A DNA stretch of 64,000 nt from Linum tenue (taxonomy: Eukaryota > Streptophyta > Magnoliopsida > Malpighiales > Linaceae), in NCBI GenBank assembly GCA_946122785.1, contig CAMGYJ010000011.1, positions 22,569,007-22,633,006 of the forward strand. The letters are read 5' to 3'. Shown in pieces: positions 56,203 through 64,000 of the stretch. The translations under genes were made by a program, and so were the position numbers. Under the pieces are notes generated by a model. That model was not told the DNA's origin. It ran no database searches and saw nothing but the letters and a program-made list of their open reading frames with translations. Position 1 is the stretch's first letter. Each line of letters opens with the position of its first letter.

Positions 56203-58449
56203 ACCGAGGACCATGGGCAATTACATGGCTCCAAGGTCGGCGGCTATTCAACCCGCCATTTGACATCCACCCATGGCGGCCAACAATTTTGAGATCAACC
56301 CAGCCCTTATCACCATGATTCAAAATAATGCCCTATTACATGGGCTTAGCAATGAGTCTCCAAGGGAGCATGTTCAAAAGGTCATTAAGCTTGCGGGGAG
56401 TTTGAAGATCAATGGTGTCCCCGAGGATGCTTTGAAGTTGAGGCTATTCCCCTACTCTCTTGCAGGGAATGCGTCTCGGTGGCTCAACAATAGGTTGGCT
56501 CTTTTGATCACTTCATGGGATGATATGCTCAACAAGTTTATGACTCAGTATTGCGCACCTTTAAAGACGGCGGAGTGGCGCAAGAAGATCACCCATTTTG
56601 AGCAAGAGGAAGATGAGACATTGAGGGATGTTCGGGAAAGGTACTCCGAAAAATCCTCCAATGCCCACATCATGGATTCGAGGAGAAATTCCGGATTGAG
56701 ACCTTCTATGGTGGTCTCCACCAAGACGACAAGATCCTCATCGACTCCTTATGTCAAGGGAAATTGATGAACATGACTCCACAGTCCACACCAAGTGACC
56801 GAGTTGCTCGAAGACATGGCAAGTAAAGGGTATGATTGTGTCTTGACAATAAGTGCAAAGTGTAGGAGCGAGTCCCCCGCTTGAAGCCAAGATTGACCGA
56901 TTGATCGAGGCATTCCTAGAGGGCAAGAAGCCAGAGAATAAATAAGTAGAGTTGTGTGATTGGAGTGTGCCTGCAAGCTATGAAGGGACGAAGCGCCAAG
57001 TGATGGTGGAGGAAGAGGGCTCGTGTGAGCAGTTGTATTCTATCTCCCCCTCGAATCCAGACAGGATGCTCGCTTTGGAGGAATTGGTAACTACCTTTCT
57101 CAGTACCAGCTCCAAAAAGTTCGTAAACATAGAAAGGTTCATGGGGGAGGCGACAGAGAAGTTCCCAGCCATAAAGTCGGGGTTGCAAAGTCACCCATCG
57201 CACTTGACAACCTTGACCACCCGGGTGGGGGCTATCTCACGAGCAACCCTTTCACAAAGACAATCATATGAGGAAGAACTAAGGGCGGTGACCCTTCAGA
57301 GTGGGAGAGAAATGAGAGAAGTACCTCTCCAGAAGAAGCCTCCCGGGGTAGGAGAGCACACCAAAACCTCAACTTCTCCTGAGCAAGATAGGGATCCAAG
57401 TGTGATAGAGAAGGATAAGGTGGACTCAACCCCGCGAGAATAGAAGAAAGGGGAAGAGAAGCCACCTCTTCCTTACCCCACCCGACTCCACACCGACCGC
57501 ATGGTGTTAGAGTTCGCCAACTTCATGAAGTTGATGAACCAAATGCACCTCAACATTCCATTTGTTGAGGCCCTCACTCAGATGCCCAAGTACGCAAATT
57601 ACTTGAAAGACCTCCTCACCAACAAGAAGAAGCTTGAGGGAATGACTTTGGTGACATTGAATGAGGAATGCTCAGGAATCCTACAGAACCACTTACCTGC
57701 AAAGCGCAAGGATCGAGGGAGTTTCATTACCCTTGTTTTATTGGCAATATACGAATAGGAAAATCCTTGGCGGACCTAGGTGCTAGCATTAATGTGATGT
57801 CGTACAAATTGTTAAAGAAGTTAGACCTAGGTGAACCTAGAGATACTAGGATGAATATCCAGTTGGCTGATAGGTCAATAGTGCAACCTAAGGGCGTGGT
57901 TGAGGATCTACTCATTAAAGTTGGGACCCTCATTTATCCGTTCGATTTTGTCATCCTTGTCATCGACGATAATGTGGACGTCCCTCTTACTTTGGGTAGA
58001 TCCTTTTTGGACACCGCAAAGGCATTAATCGATGTGCACGGGGGTAAGTTAGTGCTTAGGGAAGGGGAGGAGAATGATACGTTCTCCATAGATGATAGCA
58101 TGAAGTTTTCTTGTCTTCATGATGATATTGAATACTGTGATGACGTATCTGATTTCATTGCAACACCCCCATCTGCGGGTGCCAATCTTACTGACCCGTT
58201 TGAGGAGTACTTTTTAGTAGGTACAAATGAATCGAAATCCCCAGAAGAAGGGGTGCAATCCTCACGCACTGGGTAAGCCTACGTTGAGATTCCCGAAGTG
58301 GAAGTGGAAGCCTTACCTCCATGCCCAAGATTCCTACCTCTTTGGAAGAGCCACCCGAATTGGAGCTGAAGACGTTGCCTCCACCTTGAATATGCCTTCC
58401 TAAGGGAAGAGGGTAAGCTCCCGATCATTAGCTGGACGGTTGGGGATCG
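56203..58449 (+). pseudogene. Gypsy (Athila/Tat) gag and protease, frameshifted, pol lost
   Basis: Gag starts with MAANNFEINPALITMIQNNA and has the capsid core (LRLFPYSLAGNASRWLNNRL, TSWDDMLNKFMTQYC, KKITHFEQEEDETLRDVRER) in 56273-56767. The zinc-knuckle region is frameshifted. A second open part (56952-57443) covers the ALEELVTTFLSTSSKKFVN and LTTRVGAISR region, then PLPYPTRLH and LLTNKKKLEGM. After another frameshift the protease follows (57668-58276) with ADLGASINVMSYKL. A remnant of the RT start (ELKTLPP, LEYAFLREEGKLPIIS) is readable near 58350-58430, and then the element ends. It meets an inverted relative at about 58450. Confidence 0.82.
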
Positions 58450-58469
58450 ATCACGAATTGGATCGTGAT
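58450..58469. repeat. Short inverted repeat at the tail-to-tail junction
   Basis: ATCACGA (58450-58456) and TCGTGAT (58463-58469) are perfect inverses with a six-base loop, located where the plus- and minus-oriented gypsy relics meet. Confidence 0.75.
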
Positions 58470-60985
58470 GCCTCCGAGAGTGGATCCACTACACTCTCGG
58501 GGCGAGGCTTGTAGCCTCCCGTCTTAGGCTCCATGAGTTGGCCCTCTTGATTGACCAACTTCGCTTTGGCCTTCTCCTTCCTTCGGGCCATAGCTTCTTT
58601 CATCTTCTTCCTCCAAACATTCTTCCTCTTCTCCTTGGGCATAGTACCCTCCTTCATTTCATGCTCAACATTACCAAAAGCAAAACAAGGAATGGTGGGG
58701 TTTCCCTTGAGAGGCTCTCCTCCACTCTCATTCACATCATTTGAAACCACTTCCCTCACTTCATCACTCCTAACCAGAGGGTCAATGTCAAGCTTGATTC
58801 TCTCCTTACCGTCCCTCAGAATTATGGTCCCCTCATTAACGTCTATCAATGCCTTGGCGGTGGCAAAAAAGGGACGAGCGAGGATTAGTGTCATATCCGA
58901 GTCATCACTTATGTCGAGAATCACGAAATTAGTTGGATAGCAAAACTTGTCCACTCTCACCATCATGTCCTCCACAACGCCCCTTCTTCAGGTTGGTATT
59001 TTCCTTCTCCTTCACTTTTTCAGTGGAGACTTCCGAAATCACATTCACACTCCTCACTTGAAGTGAATTCACCCCGACATGGTTGTTTGGATTCGCCACG
59101 GTTTGGGAAGGTAGGGCCCCCTTGGGTCTCTCGGTGAGGATGCCGACAAGGCTGTTGATTTGCACCTCCAAGCTTTGGAGGTTCGCTTGTTGGCTTCGGA
59201 GACCTGCCTCGACCGAGGTAAACTTGGTAGTCAACGCTTCCATAAATTGCTCTATCTTCTCAAACTTTTAAGCACTCGTACTCACAAAGTTATTCACTAG
59301 GTCTTCAAGCTTAGATAGCTTGTCGGGTTGTTGTTGTTGAAACCCTAGGGCACCTTGTGATTGGTACTGCTGTTGGAAGCTTGAGCCTTGGAGTTGGGGC
59401 CTTTGTTGGATGAAGGTCGCCCGAGGTGGGAAATTTCCCGTGGGGCCTCGGATTTGTCGGCGATGCCCAAGCAAAGTTGGGGTGGTTCCTCCATCCGGGG
59501 TTATAAGTATTGCTATAGGGGTTGTTGACCCTAGAATTTGCCACAAAGTTGACTTGCTCCTCCGGAGTGGTTCCCTCCTTCATTGCTTGACACTCCGCCA
59601 TCTCATGATTGGTGCTTAAGCACCAGTCGCACGACATCACCGGCCTTTTCCCTTGCCTCTTATCTTCAAGCATAATCTCTATCAACTTATCCAACTTCGC
59701 CTCAAGCGGAGCACTCGCTCCCACGCTTCTCACTCCCCTATCATTGCTTCTTTTTTCACTTCTAGTCAACCCCCAATCGTATCCCCTAAGGGCCATGTCT
59801 TCAAGTATCTCGATTATTTGGGGTGGAGCCATATTCATCAATTTCCCTTGACATAAGGAGTCAATGAGAATTTTATCTTCTTACATTAGACCTCCGTAGA
59901 AGGTTTCGATCTGAAACTATTCTTCAAACCCGTGGTGAGGGCACTGAAGAAAATAGTTGGAGTACCTCTCCCAAGCATCCCTCAAGGTCTCGTCATCTTC
60001 TTGCTCAGAATGGGTTATCTTCTTTCTCCACTCCGCCGTCGGACAGTAGCGAGCCATAAACTTGCTGAGGAGGTCGTCCCATGAGGTGATTGACCGAGGG
60101 GGGGGGGGCGATTGTTTAGCGACCTAAGTGCTTTCCGCGAAAGTGAGTAAGGGAAAAGCCTTAGTTGCAAAGCTTCAGCCGGTACACCATTGATCTTCAA
60201 GCTCCCCGCGAGCTCCAAGAATCTCTACACATGCTCTCTTGGTGACTCGCTCTCAAGGACATGGAATAAAGCATTGCTCTGTATCATAGTCACTAGAGCC
60301 GGCTTGGTCTCAAAATTGTTTGCCGCCAATGGAGGATTTAGGATTGGCGATTGAATGTCCGCCGGCCTTGGGGCCATATAGTACCCCATCTTCCTCGGGG
60401 CTTCCTCTTCCCCCCCCCCCCCCCCCGCATCATTCAACTGAAGAGCTTGGGCTCCATCTTGCCTTTGGTTCCCCGCCATTTCTACTACAACGATGGGTTC
60501 AACTTCCACTTCTTCAACCTCTTCTCCACTAACACCGGGACCCAAATGTTGTCCCCTTCTTTCACTCCTTCTCTTTGCCTCCGCTAGCTCTCTCTCCCTT
60601 GCTAGGAGCGGAGAGTTTGGTTTATGTCCTCGTCAAGTGGTAGCAAAGGTGTCGGGTTACTCCGGGTCATGCACCACCTACACACGATCGGAAAACACAC
60701 CAAGTCTAGCACAAGCAAAGCACACACACTTTCAAAAATGGAAATTAAAAAGCTAGATTAATACCAAAAAACTTTTCCAAGATAACAGACCGTGTTCCCC
60801 GGCTACGACGCCAAAAACTTGACTCGTCCCGAATACCACAATAATTTCCCGCCTAAGGTCGAAGTATAAACCTTAGTCGGGTGCAGTACAGGATAAGTAT
60901 GTTTAAATATCAACCCGGGTCGGTCTGTCTACCCCTACTTCAGTCATTTAAATATCAACCCGGGTCGGTTCATCTACCCCTACAC
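58450..60985 (-). pseudogene. Second gypsy (Athila/Tat) relic, inverted, gag plus half protease
   Basis: On the minus strand an LTR end (about 60985-60820, with a 48-base internal duplication around ACCCGGGTTGATATTTAAAT), an Asp primer site (60796-60813, TGGCGTCGTAGCCGGGGA) and gag follow in order. Gag includes LAANNFETKPALVTMIQSNA, LRLFPYSLSRKALRSLNNRP (frameshifted after), then MNMAPPQIIEILEDMALRGY, CDWCLSTNHEMAEC and ALTTKFTSVEAGLRSQQANL. It then jumps into the second half of protease (MEDMMVRVDKFCYPTNFVIL, LARPFFATAKALIDVNEG), so the active-site half is deleted. It carries a 17-C run at 60410-60426. It ends beside the plus-strand relic. Confidence 0.8.
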
Positions 60986-62705
60986 AAAGGAAGGCATGAA
61001 TAGAGCTTTAGACAGTTTCAAGCATAGGTGGGGAGTACAGTATCCACGAATTTGGAGGTACTTGTCAGCTGTGTGGTTACCAAACAGGCACATCTAGGCA
61101 ACATGTTATTCAAACCAAGTGCGATAGTTGGGTAATAAAAGCCCAAATTAGGTTGAATCCGCTCATGCCTCCCTCAAGAAGTGGCTTCAATCATCTACTG
61201 GTGCAATCGACACAATTAGTCTCTTAATAAATCTTCATTTTTGTCTTCTTTAGAATTTTCACTTAATCTAGTATCCTAATTTTCTTTCTTTGTTTGTAGG
61301 TTTATAAGAAGAACCATGATTACATTGAGGCTCAGCAGCTTCAAATCCAAAAGCTTCTAGAGGATTCTAGATTAAAGAAGATGGTACTAGCAGACGGAAG
61401 ACCATATCGGGAGTTGCATACAAACGTCACTCCAGAGGCTATGAGGTTGATGCTCATCGAGGTAGAAGTGGAAGGAGCAAGTTGTACATGTAAGTTTCCT
61501 GCTATGCTATCCTTGGTCTCCCATGTAGATGTGCAATGCAGTTAGCACGTTCTGAAAAGTGGGACATTGCCCAATATAAGGTGTTGGCTTTTTTGACCAT
61601 TATGAACTATCGTGAACCTCCTACTCGGGCAAAGTGGGATGACCATAGTTATTACCATTGTGATGTCTTCCAAGGTCTAGTACAAGAGGTTCTTGATAGG
61701 GGAGATGCGACCATTCGAGGGGCTATTGGCTTACTTCAGAGTCATCTTCATCCTGAAAATGATGGCATTGATGAGCCGCATGGGGTACAGCTCCAACCCG
61801 GTCACCCGAGGACATCGACAACACGAAACCTATCTCACTTCGAGCATGTGGAGAGGAGATGGGGGAGGAGAAGTTCGAGACCTCCGACCACAACACCAGA
61901 CAATGACCAGAGGACAGGTAGGTTCTACTTTTTGGGAAATTTGTGTTCAGTTGTGTACAATATGATGTAGAACTAACTTATTTTTGTAAATGATATAAGT
62001 GGTACCCCATATATACACACACACACACACACACCAACTTTGAGTCTACACATACGGATGGGACGGAGCTGGATACCCAAACGGTTACAGGTTAGAAGTA
62101 GTGCCCCTATTTTACCTTCAATAAATTTTATACCTATTGTATTAATTCATTATGTTGTGTATTTTGGGACAAATGGTGCCCCGAGGAGGGTGGTCAGGAC
62201 TCCCAATACTGGTTGGCGGAGTTACCTGTGGTTGCATTGTTTGGAAACATACGTGCAACCATATGTTCGTGGTTGGTTCGACCCACAACCAGATGGACAT
62301 TGTGGATTTCGAGCAATATCACAAGCACTTACCGGGGACCAAAACAATTGGTTGCAGATGAGACGCGCTGTTGTAGAAGAGCTTGAAGCTCAACTTGAGC
62401 TTTACAGAGAATACTACGATGGAATTTCCTACATAATAGATAATGGGCTTCGGCGTTGCAAGTGGACTCGAAATGGTGGTTGTGGCGTTACCGACATGAT
62501 GGATAATGTGGAACTTTTCGTCTTTGTCACCTTGCATTCATGGGAAATTGCTGTCTACAGTCAAGGCGGTCGTTATATCGTGCTACCTGTGATTGCCTCA
62601 CCAGGAGTAACGTTGGAACTATCCCTGTCATTTGATGGTGGCAATCGATGCATCGATTCCATCAGCATGGCAAGTAATCTCACTCGTTGGATGCATGTTG
62701 TGTAG
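60986..62705 (+). pseudogene. MULE transposase (FAR1-like/SWIM) with OTU protease domain, decayed
   Basis: Pieces read in order on the plus strand: the end of a MULE transposase core (ALDSFKHRWGVQYPRIWRYL, then GNKSPN, a stop, and VESAHASLKKWLQSSTGAI), an intron (about 61222-61300), the VYKKNHDYIEAQQLQIQKLL exon, a SWIM-like site (CTC ... GLPCRCAMQL, frameshifted at about 61490), and a tail with TRNLSHFEHVERRWGR. An OTU domain follows (62262-62610) with the catalytic PDGHCGFRAIS pair (Asp, Cys), NNWLQMRRAVVEELEAQL and VELFVFVTLHSWEIAVYSQG. OTU enzymes remove ubiquitin-like proteins; MULEs with such modules are known in plants. The N-terminal half is missing, and stops and frameshifts inactivate it. 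A (CA)n tract lies at 62013-62034. Confidence 0.75.
62013..62034. repeat. (CA)n microsatellite
   Basis: Eleven CA units precede the OTU exon. Confidence 0.95.
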
Positions 62706-62870
62706 GTCGGATGGATTACCAACCCTGTCATTTGATGATGTCAATAGATGTATTGTTCCCATCATCATGCTAGCAAATATTTGTTCATATATGTTGGGCT
62801 TAGGTTTAGAATGGACATTGATTTTAGTTTAATTCGTTATGTTATAAGTTAGGGTTAGCAACTTTTGTGA
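62610..62870. other. ~260-bp extra segment within the first OTU copy
   Basis: Relative to the second OTU copy, this segment separates GCCTCACCAGGAGTAAC from GACCACATGGGATCG. It contains two similar halves, each starting CCCTGTCATTTGATG and GGTGGCAATCGATG-like text. The second copy (63437-63450) passes directly across the point, so this is either an insertion in copy one or a segment lost from copy two. Confidence 0.7.
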
Positions 62871-63189
62871 CCACATGGGATCGTATCACTACGTTTTACG
62901 GAATGTCATTGGGTGCGTCTTGACTTTTGACCTGGTCAAGTTCCATTGCCTCCGATTAATGGGCTTTGGCCTATTTATCATGATACTAGTGTCCATGGTT
63001 AGGACCAATTCTTCTCACAAGAAAGTCAATTTAATGATAGTTTAAACCCACAAGGTTGAAGATTAGATGTATTGGATGCAACAGTTGTAGTCATTGTATT
63101 GGATGCAACTTTTGATTTACTATTTTAGAAATGCAAAAAAAAAAAAAAACAATCATCAGAAAATACCACAATCATCTGAAAATTAACGA
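62871..63189 (+). pseudogene. OTU C-terminal part of copy one, and spacer
   Basis: Text matching the end of the OTU domain (GSYHYVLRNVIGCVLTFDLV in a shifted frame, then ...PINGLWPIYHDTSVHG) runs to about 63000. A poly-A tract (63136-63151) and AATCATC-rich spacer follow, and then the second OTU copy begins. Confidence 0.55.
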
Positions 63190-63576
63190 AGGTTTCCAAC
63201 TGTTGTAGAAGAGTTTGAAGCTCAACCTGAGCTTTACAGAGAATACTACGATGGAATTTCCGATAGAATAGACAATGGGCTTCGGCGTTGCAGGTGGACT
63301 TGAAATGGTGGTTGTGGCGTTACCCACTAGATGGATACTGTGGAGCTTTTCGTTTTTGCCATCTTGCATTCATGGGCAATTGCTGTCTATAGTCAAGGCG
63401 GTCGTTATATCGTGCTACCTGTGATTGCCTCACCAGGAGTAACAAGACCACATGGGATCGTATTACTACATTTTACGAAATGTCATTGGGTGCGTTCTCA
63501 CTTTCAACCTGGTCAAGTTCCATTGTCTCCGATTAATGAGCTTTGGCCTATTTATCATGATACTAGTGTCCATGGT
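63190..63576 (+). pseudogene. Second OTU-domain copy, truncated at its N-terminus
   Basis: It repeats the first copy from VVEEFEAQPELYREYYDGIS onward with a stop in the middle (about 63301) and another frame change (about 63330). It is open from 63331 to 63579: VELFVFAILHSWAIAVYSQG, then HFTKCHWVRSHFQPGQVPLS, which contains the expected C-terminal catalytic His region of OTU (CHW). The catalytic Asp/Cys part is missing here, so neither copy is complete. Identity to copy one is high, which marks a fairly recent local duplication. Confidence 0.75.
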
Positions 63577-63905
63577 TAGGACCAATTCTTCTCACAAGAA
63601 CATCAATTTTTATGATAGTTTAAACCCACAAGGTTGAAGATTAGATGTAGTTGTAGTCATTGTATTGGATGCAACTTTTGATTTACTATTTTAGAAATGC
63701 CAAAAAAAAAACCAATCATCTGAAAATACGACAATCATTTGAAAATTAACGGAGGTTTCCAACTGTTAAACCATCGTCCGAGAATACCACAATCATCTCA
63801 CATTCAAAGACAAACTAGCAATTCGAAGTCAAAAAATAAAGTACAAGGATAACAAACTGATAGTCCAAGGATAACAATCTAGAAATTCCACAATCTACCA
63901 AGGGT
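63577..63905. other. Spacer with second copy of the downstream flank
   Basis: It repeats the downstream spacer of copy one (TTTAAACCCACAAGGTTGAAG, a shorter poly-A tract, AATCATCTGAAAAT-like words). No gene is seen until the partial frame at 63906. Confidence 0.6.
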
Positions 63906-64000
63906 CTAAGACGCCGCTCCGACATACTGGTCATACAATTCGTGAACCACACTCATCATATCGTAATACTCAGATGCGTGCTCCAAATAGTGATTCTTGT
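63906..64000 (-). CDS. C-terminal end of an unidentified protein, cut by the window edge
   Basis: Reading in from the right edge on the minus strand, the frame gives KNHYLEHASEYYDMMSVVHE then LYDQYVGAAS and a TAG at 63906-63908. It is a clean, acidic, helix-like tail without repeats. The family is not recognised; the rest of the gene lies outside the window. Confidence 0.45.
   Translation of the reverse strand, partial: KNHYLEHASEYYDMMSVVHELYDQYVGAAS

Noticed and set aside
60320..60756. Plus-strand frames rich in Pro and Ser
   Set aside because: They are antisense to the gypsy gag and include the 17-C run. No plus-strand motif is present.
1..64000. tRNA or rRNA genes
   Set aside because: I looked for clover-leaf-like and rRNA-like text. 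The only tRNA-like matches are primer binding sites.

Overview
This is a stretch of nuclear DNA from a higher plant, most likely a eudicot. It is made almost entirely of nested transposable elements. The signs are Ty1/copia and Ty3/gypsy LTR retrotransposons primed by initiator-Met and Asp tRNAs, L1-type LINEs with DUF4283/CCHC ORF1, MULE, hAT and CACTA DNA transposons, and one intron-rich host gene with GT-AG splice sites. I see no rRNA, tRNA, CRISPR or bacterial operon signal.

Layout. (a) 1-1411 is unassigned; a hAT-like terminus starts at 1411. (b) 1712-14818 is a Sirevirus-like copia element on the minus strand with 627-bp LTRs and a perfect CCGCC target duplication. Its 3' region is split by a Ty3/gypsy (Athila/Tat-type) block at 3494-9318, which has the order LTR, internal, LTR, truncated internal. 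(c) 15069-19671 is a near full-length L1 LINE on the minus strand, carrying stops. (d) 20136-31688 is a long Mutator-like element with inverted ends and a perfect 9-bp duplication (TTGATATTA). It holds a five-exon mudrA-like transposase on the minus strand and, convergent to it, a small GRF zinc-finger/coiled-coil/membrane protein gene on the plus strand. A very young LTR element (25159-30476, 2.26-kb LTRs around only 0.78 kb) sits inside the first transposase exon. (e) 31698-33730 holds AT-rich palindromic repeats and a hAT relic. (f) 33772-37721 holds two solo gypsy LTRs, each with a 5-bp duplication; the first is split by a hAT element with its own 8-bp duplication. (g) 38863-42542 is a non-coding LTR element on the minus strand (AGAGA duplication) whose right LTR carries a 916-bp hAT insertion; the left LTR preserves the empty site. 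(h) 42650-43460 is a CACTA-like terminus with a 458-bp deletion derivative of the MULE family inside it (perfect 9-bp duplication). (i) 43461-50700 is degenerate LTR material. (j) 50707-51400 is a LINE deletion derivative.

The one convincing host gene is at 51808-54013 (plus strand, eight exons, 256 aa), a METTL-type SAM-dependent methyltransferase resembling EEF1AKMT4. It is followed by two gypsy relics that meet tail to tail at about 58450 (54705-60985), then a decayed MULE transposase gene with an OTU protease module (about 60990-62705) and a second OTU copy (63190-63576). The last 95 bases carry the C-terminal end of an unidentified minus-strand gene.

The nesting gives a relative order. 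The copia contains the gypsy block, the MULE contains the 2.26-kb-LTR element, solo LTRs and the LARD contain hATs, and the CACTA contains the small MULE. By LTR similarity the 25159-30476 element is the youngest. The most distinctive features are the MuDR-like convergent gene pair with a GRF-TM partner, the gypsy element reduced to one open gag-protease-integrase-tail ORF, and the duplicated OTU module.
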